Source of the DNA: Rhodanobacter sp. B04
GTDB taxonomy: Bacteria > Pseudomonadota > Gammaproteobacteria > Xanthomonadales > Rhodanobacteraceae
Reading direction: 5' to 3'
DNA length: 64,000 bases
Assembly: GCF_002001125.1 (NCBI RefSeq)
Contig: NZ_MUNV01000007.1
Location: 186,001-250,000, forward strand
How positions within the stretch are numbered: the stretch's first letter is position 1; the number at the start of each line of letters is the position of its first letter. The position numbers were made by a program, and so were the translations under genes. Of the stretch, positions 56,173-64,000 are shown one piece after another. A model generated the notes under the pieces. It ran no database searches. It saw nothing but the letters and a program-made list of their open reading frames with translations, and had not been told where the DNA came from.

Positions 56173-59100
56173 TGTTCAACTCCCGCCATGAACGACGGCG
56201 CCAGATCGAGTCGTCGCCGGTGAGCGTGCCGCCGCCGGTCAAGGTCGTGCCCGGGAACAGCAGCTGGCCACCACCAATCGATGTAGCGACCGGCACAGTA
56301 CCACCGGTAGGTGGATTGTTGACAAGGCCACCGACCGCTTTGAAGGTCACCCCTCCGCTGGTCCAGCTGGACGGCCCCACCGGCACACCATCACCCGCAC
56401 CGCCGGTCGTCGCATCGACTATGAGCAACGCACCGGTGTTGTTGGATGCGCAACCGTTGCTGTTGTTCGGAATCAGCGTCGTGATCACCGCCCGGTTGGT
56501 ATCGAACAACGCACCCGGCGTCACCACTACTCGCTCACCGTTCGCCACCAGATTGAAATACCACCCGTTATAACTCACCGGTACCGCATTGCTGGTGATG
56601 CCGACGATCGTATTGCCGGCATTCGCACCGGTACCCGCCACCTCGTTCAACGTCTGCTGCACCAGGTTGGTGGTACCGGAGACGGTGGTGAGCGTGTCGC
56701 GGATGCCATACACCGACTGGGTCAGGCCGGAAGCGGTGTTGTCGGATGCACCAAGATATTTGCCGGTGCCGAAAACCACGATGAAGCGGTTGGTTGCCGG
56801 ATCAGGGAACAACCGTGGCATCACGGTGATCGGCTGTGCGCCCTGGGTCGCGGGTTTATAGGCCAGGCTGACCGACCACTTGCTGGGATCAGGATTGGTA
56901 AGGTCATAGCGCCACAGGTTGCCTGCCAGGTCGCCGGCAAACGCCACATCGTCGATCTGGTCGTTGTTGTAGTCGCCCAGCACCGGCGACGACAGGCCAT
57001 AGCTGCTCACGCCGGAGATGTTGGTCGGCGTCTTGATCTCATTGATCAGGGCCCCGGTCTGGGCATCCAGCACAAACAGGGAGCTGAAGTTCACGGCTGG
57101 CGAGCCGCTGCTGGGAACCGTGTTGTTGGAGCTGCAGTTGGCCGGCTGGTCACCGGTGCCCTTGGTACAGTCGGGGAAATAGCCACCCGGCACCAGCACC
57201 ACCCACTTGCCGTTCGCCAGGCGACCGATGTTCGGCTGGCCGTAGGTATAGCCCAAGTCTGCAGGATTGCCGCCTGGGTTGGTGCCACCCGAGCCGTTCG
57301 AGGCCGAAGCCACCGCCGCCATGCCGGCATTGAACTCCCACAGCACCTTGCTGCCGACATTCGACGCATTCACACCTGCCGTATCCGCAGGATTGGGGTC
57401 GGTCACGTCCAAGGCATAGATGCCCCGACCGCCCTGACCCAGACCACCGACCAGGATGGTGTGCCAGCCGATCGAGGTAGTCGCAGGCGAGGTAGTGGCC
57501 GCATCGAAGAACACGTCGCGCGTCACCGGCGTGGCATCCACGGTCGGCGTAAACGTGAAGCCGTTCAGCAGGGTCATGTTGCCGAGGTTGGAGTAGACCG
57601 AACGCGGCACGTAGGCCCACAACTCGTTGCCCGACGTCGCGGTATCGCTGCCATCGGCATTCTGCGACGCATCGAAGGCGTGCAGCATGCCATCGTTGGC
57701 GCCCACGTAGACCACCGGCTTGCGCGCACTCTGGTCGCTGGAGAACTGCTCGTAACTCACGTCGGCGGTACCGGCCACCGGCGATGTCGTCGCCGTAGTT
57801 TCCGGCGCCGCCGTGCCATCGGCCAGAGCCGGCCAGGTGTTGCTGTAACCACTGGCTGGATAGGCCACGTACACCGCCTGCGAACGGATGATGGCGCCAA
57901 GCAGCTTGGTACGCTGGCGCATCGTGCCGTTGGTTTCCGAGGTCTTGACGCCACGCAGCCAGTCGACGCGGGCCTGTCCGGTATCGTTGGCGCCGGTGCT
58001 GGCCGGGGTCATGATCAGGGTCTGCCCGGGGCTGTCCAGGTTGGTATATGTCTTGAACTCCACGCCACCGTTGAAAGCGCCCGCGCTGGTAAATTTGGAT
58101 GACAGGATCACCCGGTTGGCCGGCGTCGCGGCATTCAGCTGGGTACCCGCATCCCAGGCCAGGGCGCCGATCGAGCCGTCCAGGTTCACGATGAAAGCCT
58201 GCAGCACGCCGCTCCAGTCAGCCGAGCTGTAGCCGGTGTTGAAGCCCAGCGTGCTGCCGGTCAGCACCGTGGCACTGATCGCACTGGTCGCGGCCGGCAC
58301 ATTGCGGGCGGCGATGTTGGCAAGGATCGCCGACAGCTTGCTCACCAGGTCGGCCGGGTTGCCTGCGCTGAAGAACTGACCGCGACCGGCGAGTGCCGCG
58401 TGCCAGGTGTCGTCGACGTTCGCGGGAATGCCGCTGCCATTACCATTGGGCGTCGGCCATCCAATCGAGCCGGAGGAGTTTTTCAGGCCTTTGCGCAGAT
58501 TGCAGGCATCGGAGGTATCCGACGTGCCGCCGGTGCAATCGACATCCGTCGAATAGTTCAGTGCACCATTGACACCCAGGCCCACCAGGTATTCGGACAT
58601 GTGCGGCCAGGTGGCCGGATCGTTGTTGGGATTGAAGTAGATCTCGCTGTTGACGTTTGCTGCCGCCACGCTCGAGCCCGAATTGGTTGTCGAAGTAACC
58701 ACACCGGTCGTCGTGTCGGCGATATACGGTGTCACATACTGCTGGCTCAGCGGAATGTAGAGATCCGGGCGCAGGTCCTGCGACCAATAGTAGAAAGCAA
58801 TATCGGACAGTGATGCATAACCGCTGTCCCCGCTGTCGTGCACCGGTGCATAGATGGAGCTGATACCCGCTGTGCCCGTCGCTGGCATCACCGTGCCATC
58901 GGGCAATGTAAGCGTGCCCGTGGTAGGTGCCAACGCCGCCGCCGTCAACGTGGATGTCTTCGGACCATCGCCATTGCCGTTCCACAGGCCGTCGGTCACC
59001 AGCATGTGGTAGTTCTGCCGGCAATACAGCTCGGCGGCGGAATTCACCACGGTAGTTCCATCAGCGGCATACGTTGCCGGCTGCCAGTACGGATCCTTCA

Positions 59101-60793
59101 GATTGCCCGTGGCCGCGGTATTGTTCTTGCCACGCTGGAAGAAGGCACCAGCGGCAGCCACGGTACTTCGCGTCGGCGTACCGCCACTGGCGGGCACCTG
59201 GAAAAGCCAGTTGTAGAAGGCGCTGCGATAACAGGCCGGCGCCGTGGTTACCGCTCCCGATTGCTGGATCGTGGAAGGGCTGGCCGCATTCGACAAGGCA
59301 GACGTACAGGCCGAGGTATCGATAAGGCTGCTGATGATCGAACTGGACGGCAGGTTGTACGCACTCGTATTGAGGTTCTGCCAGGCCACCCGAATGCTGT
59401 TGCCATAACCCGTCGTGGTGGTGCCGTTCGTGATGTTTGCGCCCAGCGACCCAAACACCCGCGACAGCGCGGAACGTGCCATCTGGTTGCGCGTGCGGTA
59501 ATACGCGTACCAGTTGGCGAAGTTCTGGTACTGCGTCGTCGGCACCGGCACCGCCTCCCAGTTGCCGGGGGTATAGAGGGTGGCGAGATCGGTCGCCGTG
59601 CTCGGCTGGTTGTTCGCGTTGAGGTTGACCGTCACCCCGGTCTTCAGGCGGTAGTAGTACGGTCCGCCATTCGGATATGTGACCGCGGTGCCATCGCTCA
59701 ACGTATGCGCCTGGCCATCCATCGGACTGGCGCCGCTCCAAAAATCTGCGGTGTCAGACCCGCCCGCTTGGCCTGTGCCGCACTTCCAGCGGTTGTCGGG
59801 GGTGCCGTACGTGGGAGTCGTCGAGGTCGTGGTGACCGTGACCGTCCAGGTGGAGTACTTCGCGGCTGCGCTGCCTGTAACGACAACGGTCTTGGTGTAC
59901 CCGCTGGAGCTGGTGTTTCTAGCCAGGAGGTTGGCTCCGGAATACACCGTACTGACGCCGCTGCCAGTCGTGGTGGTGGCACCCTTGGTATAAAAGTAAT
60001 AGCCCGCGCTCGAACTACCCGCTGACGAGTTGTTACTTGAGCACGCACTGACCACGGAGTTGCCGGAACTGGATGGGCAGGTCGTACCGAAGGTCGCGTA
60101 ATAGGTGACCGTGCTCGAAGTGGCGTAGGTGATGGGCACCTGCCCCATGATGTTGGTCTGGCTGCCAGCGGCTGGCTGATCCAACTCCGGATTGTTGTTA
60201 TAGGCTGCAGCGACCGTGGTGGCCGGGCTCAGCTTGCGGTTGGCCGCGATACCGTCCACCAGCACAGCCGCCAGGGTCGCGTCTGCAGCGGCAAAAGTGT
60301 TGCCATTCGGGTAGGTCGGCGGGGTATAGGTGACATTGGGGTTGTAATAGACGCCGTTCATGACGAGCGCGCGCAAGGTGGCGTCGGTCGCCGACGGGTG
60401 ATCGGAATCGATCACATTGGCGCAACGCCAGGGACCACCACTCCAGTCGTAAGCAGAGTTGGTGACATTACCGGCAAGATCCGTGGTGAATGGCGGAGCA
60501 TCGTTCACGCGGGTGGACGACATCGAGCCCGAGTCATCGAAGGTCAGCACGATGTTCGGCGGCACTGCCTGGGTCAGGTTCGGCGGCGCCGGACTGAGTT
60601 CCACGCTGCCGGTAGCCGCTGCGGTAGCCGCCGAGGCCGGTTCGGAGAGAAAGGCGCTGGCGGCCACCGCGGCCGTCACCACAGTCAGTGTGGTGGGCAC
60701 CGGCACCGGCACGGACAAGCCGGCGGTCAGGGTCAACAGCATGCCTGCACCGGCATTCGGCAGACGCTTGAAGATGAGGCGACGGATGGACAT
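56162..60793 (-). CDS. pilY1: PilY1 tip adhesin/assembly protein, copy 2
   Basis: The 1543-aa protein from ATG 60793 has an Arg-rich signal peptide and VLTFDDSGSM (MIDAS) in the N-terminal vWA-like region. Compared with copy 1 it has a longer Ser/Thr-rich stretch in the first 350 residues. The C-terminal propeller has DYNNDQIDDVAFAGDLAG and ends WRRRSWRELNNDQ. At the site of the RGD of copy 1 it reads RGV (947-949, WLRGVKTSE). Secreted; likely pilus-tip protein with a different binding specificity. Confidence 0.92.
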   Translation of the reverse strand: MSIRRLIFKRLPNAGAGMLLTLTAGLSVPVPVPTTLTVVTAAVAASAFLSEPASAATAAATGSVELSPAPPNLTQAVPPNIVLTFDDSGSMSSTRVNDAPPFTTDLAGNVTNSAYDWSGGPWRCANVIDSDHPSATDATLRALVMNGVYYNPNVTYTPPTYPNGNTFAAADATLAAVLVDGIAANRKLSPATTVAAAYNNNPELDQPAAGSQTNIMGQVPITYATSSTVTYYATFGTTCPSSSGNSVVSACSSNNSSAGSSSAGYYFYTKGATTTTGSGVSTVYSGANLLARNTSSSGYTKTVVVTGSAAAKYSTWTVTVTTTSTTPTYGTPDNRWKCGTGQAGGSDTADFWSGASPMDGQAHTLSDGTAVTYPNGGPYYYRLKTGVTVNLNANNQPSTATDLATLYTPGNWEAVPVPTTQYQNFANWYAYYRTRNQMARSALSRVFGSLGANITNGTTTTGYGNSIRVAWQNLNTSAYNLPSSSIISSLIDTSACTSALSNAASPSTIQQSGAVTTAPACYRSAFYNWLFQVPASGGTPTRSTVAAAGAFFQRGKNNTAATGNLKDPYWQPATYAADGTTVVNSAAELYCRQNYHMLVTDGLWNGNGDGPKTSTLTAAALAPTTGTLTLPDGTVMPATGTAGISSIYAPVHDSGDSGYASLSDIAFYYWSQDLRPDLYIPLSQQYVTPYIADTTTGVVTSTTNSGSSVAAANVNSEIYFNPNNDPATWPHMSEYLVGLGVNGALNYSTDVDCTGGTSDTSDACNLRKGLKNSSGSIGWPTPNGNGSGIPANVDDTWHAALAGRGQFFSAGNPADLVSKLSAILANIAARNVPAATSAISATVLTGSTLGFNTGYSSADWSGVLQAFIVNLDGSIGALAWDAGTQLNAATPANRVILSSKFTSAGAFNGGVEFKTYTNLDSPGQTLIMTPASTGANDTGQARVDWLRGVKTSETNGTMRQRTKLLGAIIRSQAVYVAYPASGYSNTWPALADGTAAPETTATTSPVAGTADVSYEQFSSDQSARKPVVYVGANDGMLHAFDASQNADGSDTATSGNELWAYVPRSVYSNLGNMTLLNGFTFTPTVDATPVTRDVFFDAATTSPATTSIGWHTILVGGLGQGGRGIYALDVTDPNPADTAGVNASNVGSKVLWEFNAGMAAVASASNGSGGTNPGGNPADLGYTYGQPNIGRLANGKWVVLVPGGYFPDCTKGTGDQPANCSSNNTVPSSGSPAVNFSSLFVLDAQTGALINEIKTPTNISGVSSYGLSSPVLGDYNNDQIDDVAFAGDLAGNLWRYDLTNPDPSKWSVSLAYKPATQGAQPITVMPRLFPDPATNRFIVVFGTGKYLGASDNTASGLTQSVYGIRDTLTTVSGTTNLVQQTLNEVAGTGANAGNTIVGITSNAVPVSYNGWYFNLVANGERVVVTPGALFDTNRAVITTLIPNNSNGCASNNTGALLIVDATTGGAGDGVPVGPSSWTSGGVTFKAVGGLVNNPPTGGTVPVATSIGGGQLLFPGTTLTGGGTLTGDDSIWRRRSWRELNNDQ

Positions 60794-60810
60794 GGCCTGG
60801 ATACTCCGAC

Positions 60811-61458
60811 TCAATTGCTCTTGGCGGCAAACGTGCTTTCAAGCACGCGCACGGTGTTGTCATTGGCGCCGGCGCCACGGGCGGTGATGCGGTAGATGTG
60901 CCGGGTCGTGCTTGTGTAACCGCTGCCGCCCGAACCCGTGGCGCCCGATTCATGCAGGCTGCCGCTGACCCCTGGCGGCAGTTCCACGCCCAGGTCCTCG
61001 ATCATGTACAGCGGGTTCTTGGAAAGATTGCCGGTCTGGCCTGCCGCTGCGATCGCGGTGTAATCGGTGCTGCCGCCGTAACCCTTGTACGTGGTGGCGC
61101 CGGCGGTCACCCAGCCTTGCGAGGTGCGGAAGTTGGTCACATTGGTGATCGGGCTGGCCGGGTTGTAGATATAGCAATCCGTGAAGATGCCCGTGCCGCA
61201 GCTGAGGTGCGCGCCGATGTTGCTGGTGGCGGTCCACAACTTCCATTCGGCGCCGCGCAGCGCGGTCTGTGCACTCATTTCCGCCTGCTGGGCGTTGCGC
61301 AGGCCGCCGGCCATGCGCTCCTGCAGCAGTGAACGACCCGAAGCGCTGATCGCCAGGATGGTCAGCAGCAGCAGAAAGATCAGCGCGACGACCATCACTG
61401 CGCCGCGCTGCGTTCGCGGCGATCGGTGCAAGGAAAGCTGTTGGCTCGGGATCGACAT
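60811..61458 (-). CDS. pilX: Minor pilin PilX, copy 2
   Basis: The 215-aa protein has a PilX N-terminus with G19|A20 and helix AVMVVALIFLLLLTILAISA, Val at mature position 5, followed by RSLLQERMAGGLRNAQ as in copy 1. The middle differs (GTGIFTDCYIYNPASP) and the end VLESTFAAKSN is conserved. GGAG six bases before ATG 61458 decides the start against frames to 61485. Confidence 0.9.
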   Translation of the reverse strand: MSIPSQQLSLHRSPRTQRGAVMVVALIFLLLLTILAISASGRSLLQERMAGGLRNAQQAEMSAQTALRGAEWKLWTATSNIGAHLSCGTGIFTDCYIYNPASPITNVTNFRTSQGWVTAGATTYKGYGGSTDYTAIAAAGQTGNLSKNPLYMIEDLGVELPPGVSGSLHESGATGSGGSGYTSTTRHIYRITARGAGANDNTVRVLESTFAAKSN

Positions 61459-61514
61459 GGTTTGCTCCATTGACTCGCTTTCCACCGGCTATTCTCGCGA
61501 TGGTCTGCGATGCA

Positions 61515-62888
61515 TTACGGGTTGTAATTGCGTACCGCCACCAGCGCGGTGAACTGGCGTCGTAGCAGCTGATCGACAAAACCCTGGTCACTGGGTTTGA
61601 CTGTATGAGTAGCCGAACTAGGTGGCGCCGATGTGGTGCTGTCGATGGTGTAGACGTAGTTCAGGTCGTTGCTGTCGAGCGTGTACAACGGCACCTGCCC
61701 ATCCATCAGCACACTGACCTCGATGCTGGTGACCGCGCGCCACAGGCAGCCGGTCGTCGTTACCGCGTTGAGCTCGGACGGCGGGCAACTGGTGGAGGCC
61801 TCGATCTGGCTGGCCGTGAGAAAACTGGTGTTGCCGGTGGCATCCTGCACACCGTACAGAAAATCCATTCGCTCGATGCCACGCACCAATTCTTCTTCGC
61901 CGACACCGTACGCCGTATCGCCACCGTTGACCCGGCGTATCAGTGCCCCTGTCGTGAAACCGTTACCCGCATCAACCACCTTGAGGTAATAGGTGACCGA
62001 CTGCAGGTCTTGATTGACATCGAACAACGTGGGCGCTGCTTCGGGTTGCTGCGCGGCCGGGGTGCTGCCCGTGAAATTCTTCGTGCTATCGGGCGTCAGT
62101 ACGCCGGCCGCATTGGTTACCGCAAAGATCTCCGCACTGGAGCAATCGGCCAGCATGGCAAGATCACCTGCCGCAAAATGGCTGGCCGGCAATTCCGAGC
62201 TGAGAGGCTTCAGGGTGATCGAAGTGATCGCCCCCGTGCTGGAAGAGGCTGCAATCGAACTGCCTCCGGAGCTGCCAATCGACCAGCCGCTGGAAGGATT
62301 GACATAACGCACCGTGATGACCGAGGAGCCTATGACACGATCGCCTATCGCCTTGCCCATCGCCGGCAGGCCAGCCGTGGTGGGATCAATTGGGGTGCAA
62401 CTGGCACTGGTGAGCCCGCAGTCGTAGCCACGCATATACAGGAACGACGGCATGCTGTACGGCGCCGTGGGCGCAGCCGGATAGGTGACCCCGCCACTGG
62501 TGGCCGCCCAGAGCGTGGTGAGGTCGTGCAGTGCGCCACTGTCGGCGCCCGCCGCCGTGCCCAGCAGGCTCTTGGCATACACATAAGGCGTACGCAGGTG
62601 ATCCAGATAAAGGCCACCCGAAGCCGCCAGGGCGGTGCCGCCGGAATTGGTGCAGTACTGGCCATTGGCCATGCGCAGATCGCTGCCGAGGCGGCTGATC
62701 GCAAAACGCCCCTCCTCCTGTAGTCGTGCCAGCTGTGTCTGCGACTTGTTGCTGCTCGAAGTGGAGGAAAACACCGTCACGATGCCCGCCGCGACCAACA
62801 GGCCCAGCACCATCGCCACCATCAATTCGATCAGGGTGACGCCGCGCTGGCGACGCAAAACCGCATGTCCCATGGCAAGCACCGTCAT
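61515..62888 (-). CDS. pilW: Minor pilin PilW, copy 2
   Basis: The 457-aa protein has the motif G16|V17TLIELMVAM with Glu5 and LQEEGRFAISRLGSDLRMAN. The C-terminal CLWRAVTSIEVSVLMDGQVPL and the ending TALVAVRNYNP parallel copy 1. ATG 62888 overlaps the pilV stop (ATGA). A longer frame to 62969 lies inside pilV and is rejected. Confidence 0.9.
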   Translation of the reverse strand: MTVLAMGHAVLRRQRGVTLIELMVAMVLGLLVAAGIVTVFSSTSSSNKSQTQLARLQEEGRFAISRLGSDLRMANGQYCTNSGGTALAASGGLYLDHLRTPYVYAKSLLGTAAGADSGALHDLTTLWAATSGGVTYPAAPTAPYSMPSFLYMRGYDCGLTSASCTPIDPTTAGLPAMGKAIGDRVIGSSVITVRYVNPSSGWSIGSSGGSSIAASSSTGAITSITLKPLSSELPASHFAAGDLAMLADCSSAEIFAVTNAAGVLTPDSTKNFTGSTPAAQQPEAAPTLFDVNQDLQSVTYYLKVVDAGNGFTTGALIRRVNGGDTAYGVGEEELVRGIERMDFLYGVQDATGNTSFLTASQIEASTSCPPSELNAVTTTGCLWRAVTSIEVSVLMDGQVPLYTLDSNDLNYVYTIDSTTSAPPSSATHTVKPSDQGFVDQLLRRQFTALVAVRNYNP

Positions 62889-63421
62889 GGCTGGAAGCTC
62901 CAGGTGAAGTTCTGCGTGATCGCGCCCGCGGTCTGGGTGGCTTGATTGCCGGTGGCCGTCTCGGTCCACTCGATAGTCATCTGGCAGGTGCCGCCATAAG
63001 GGGGGCGATAGTTGATCTGCGACGTGGGGTTATAGCCAACGGCACCGACACCGGTACATGAAATTGCGGCTTTGGGACTGGGCAGGAATACTCGCAACTG
63101 GCTGCTCCACATCTGCTGGTCATGCGTCGCCAATGCCGCTGAGCCACAGGCACTGCCCGAGCCGCAGCCCGCACTGGCCGCGGCAACCGGGTAAGCATTG
63201 CTGTTGTAGCTCCCGTTCCAGACGCCGGCAGGGTTGGCGCTCATGCGGCTGGCCATGTTGTTGGCGAGAAAAACCACCTGCGTGCGCAGGTAGGCCGCAT
63301 GGTTGGAGCGTGTGGCCATCACCATAAGGCTGGCCAGTCCGAGCAGGCCGATGCTGAAGATCAGCACGGCCATCATCACCTCGATCAACGAGACGCCCCG
63401 CTGACGCGACAAGACTTGCAT
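62885..63421 (-). CDS. pilV: Minor pilin PilV, copy 2 (first gene of cluster 2)
   Basis: The 178-aa protein has G9|V10SLIEVMMAVLIFSIGL and RSNHAAYLRTQVVFLA; the middle differs from copy 1. GGGAG six bases before ATG 63421 decides the start; the frame to 63460 is not needed. Upstream, two direct repeats at 63488-63519 mirror those of cluster 1. Confidence 0.9.
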   Translation of the reverse strand: MQVLSRQRGVSLIEVMMAVLIFSIGLLGLASLMVMATRSNHAAYLRTQVVFLANNMASRMSANPAGVWNGSYNSNAYPVAAASAGCGSGSACGSAALATHDQQMWSSQLRVFLPSPKAAISCTGVGAVGYNPTSQINYRPPYGGTCQMTIEWTETATGNQATQTAGAITQNFTWSFQP

Positions 63422-63487
63422 GGAATTCTCCCTGATACCCCTCGTGCGCACTGTAACCATCCACCCGACCCTGACCAGACCCGAGCC

Positions 63488-63519
63488 GACCGGCGGTAGG
63501 AATTGCCCGACAAGCGGCG
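63488..63519 (-). promoter_or_regulatory. AlgR/LytTR-like direct repeats upstream of pilV copy 2
   Basis: On the minus strand CGCCGCTTGTC (63519-63509) and TACCGCCGGTC (63498-63488) repeat with a 21-bp period. The proximal unit ends 67 bp before the pilV ATG, against 65 bp in cluster 1. The remaining 63422-63641 interval shows no gene. Confidence 0.5.
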
Positions 63520-63641
63520 GCTGGCGGCTCGTGGAAGGTGATTGCAGTCACGCCGCGGAAGGGCGCGCGCCGGCGCAGCGCCAGCCCCATGTCGCCCTGG
63601 TGGCGTGATCGACTGAGGATGGTCTGAATAAGCCTTTAGCC

Positions 63642-63721
63642 CGTCATCCCGGCGAAAGCCGGGATCCAGTGCCTCTGCAAGGCGCTTGAGACGCTGGATT
63701 CCAGCGTTCGCTGGAATGACG
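63642..63721. repeat. REP/BIME-like double palindrome element
   Basis: Two 28-bp arms (63642-63669 and 63694-63721) are inverted copies of each other at 23 of 28 positions, and each is itself a hairpin (CCCGG-CGAAAG-CCGGG and CCAGCG-TT-CGCTGG). CGTCATCCCGGCGAAAG is a word dispersed in many proteobacterial genomes. It lies between pil cluster 2 and tRNA-Thr. Confidence 0.85.
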
Positions 63722-63760
63722 AGTCATTCACGCCGTCATTGCAGGCACGCCCGGAAAAAC

Positions 63761-63784
63761 AAAGGCCCGCTTGCGCGGGCCTTT
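63761..63784 (-). terminator. Rho-independent terminator of tRNA-Thr
   Basis: AAAGGCCCGC and GCGGGCCTTT form a 10-bp stem with a 4-nt loop. On the minus strand it is followed by GTTTTT, directly downstream of the tRNA. Confidence 0.88.
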
Positions 63785-63790
63785 GAAGTC

Positions 63791-63866
63791 TGGTGCCGGA
63801 AATAGGAATCGAACCTACGACCTACGCATTACGAATGCGCCGCTCTACCAACTGAGCTATTCCGGC
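63791..63866 (-). tRNA. tRNA-Thr (anticodon CGT)
   Basis: Complete cloverleaf on the minus strand: acceptor GCCGGAA/TTCCGGC, D arm AGCTCAGTTGGTAGAGC, anticodon loop TTCGTAA within GCGCA/TGCGT, T loop TTCGATT, and encoded CCA. CGT reads ACG threonine codons. Confidence 0.97.
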
Positions 63867-63878
63867 AAAGAGCCGCGG

Positions 63879-63908
63879 ATTTTACGGTGCGGCGCATGTT
63901 CAACGCAA
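63879..63908 (-). promoter_or_regulatory. Candidate promoter of tRNA-Thr
   Basis: On the minus strand TTGCGT (63908-63903), 18-bp spacer, TAAAAT (63884-63879), about 13 bp before the tRNA. Good -10, moderate -35. Nothing else is seen from 63909 to the window end. Confidence 0.55.
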
Positions 63909-64000
63909 GCACGAAGCTCGGTCTTGCCTGGCCGCGTTGCCTCTTGTGGTGTTTGATGGCGTTCGCCAAGGCCAGACCTCGGTCGCCATCAATGCAAATG

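Overview
The window is GC-rich proteobacterial chromosome, most likely a gammaproteobacterium of the Lysobacterales (Xanthomonadales), and within it the Rhodanobacteraceae type (Rhodanobacter, Dyella, Luteibacter or relatives). The grounds are the recC-recB-recD order, methionine synthase split into two adjacent genes behind an ArsR-methyltransferase regulator, the very long NAD-dependent glutamate dehydrogenase, a fused alpha/beta 2-oxoacid dehydrogenase E1, and Xanthomonas-like type IV minor pilin operons. The family assignment is inference. I see no prophage, insertion sequence, rRNA or CRISPR.

Layout. 1-7.1 kb: 3' part of a membrane diguanylate cyclase, convergent with the fused E1 gene; then a minus-strand run gcdH, GNAT acetyltransferase, a degenerate nucleotidyltransferase-like protein and a glutathione S-transferase, whose last three genes overlap by 4 nt; then a DMT permease. 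7.1-10.1 kb: three plus-strand genes with no assigned function beyond the first (PAS-like plus LuxR-type HTH regulator, an 83-aa protein, a 434-aa helical protein); this is the least explained block. 10.2-17.1 kb: 5'-nucleotidase, a 12-copy heptamer repeat, NAD kinase and NAD-glutamate dehydrogenase. 17.6-22.1 kb: RND efflux adaptor and pump with a clear terminator and no outer-membrane channel. 22.2-28.8 kb: acyl-CoA dehydrogenase, ArsR-methyltransferase regulator, split metH, lipid-A-type membrane protein. 28.9 kb: tRNA-Val(CAC) with promoter and terminator. 29.1-34.1 kb: two cyclic-di-GMP proteins. 34.4-37.3 kb: an operon for an ECF42-type sigma factor with DGPF, VOC and SRPBCC partners, preceded by a promoter that fits the ECF42 consensus. 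37.5-46.6 kb: recCBD. 46.7-63.4 kb: two complete, tandem, diverged copies of a minor pilin operon (pilV-pilW-pilX-pilY1-pilE-fimT). 63.6-63.9 kb: a palindromic repeat element and tRNA-Thr(CGT).

How parts fit together. The two pil operons probably prime and tip type IV pili. Both carry, 65-67 bp upstream of pilV, two direct repeats with a 21-bp period that resemble AlgR (LytTR-family) sites, so they may share one activator. The second cyclic-di-GMP protein and the first diguanylate cyclase fit a surface-attachment lifestyle. The ECF42 operon looks autoregulated. The ArsR-methyltransferase gene next to metH fits control of the methionine cycle by S-adenosylhomocysteine. No computation was run; family calls rest on motifs read by eye.
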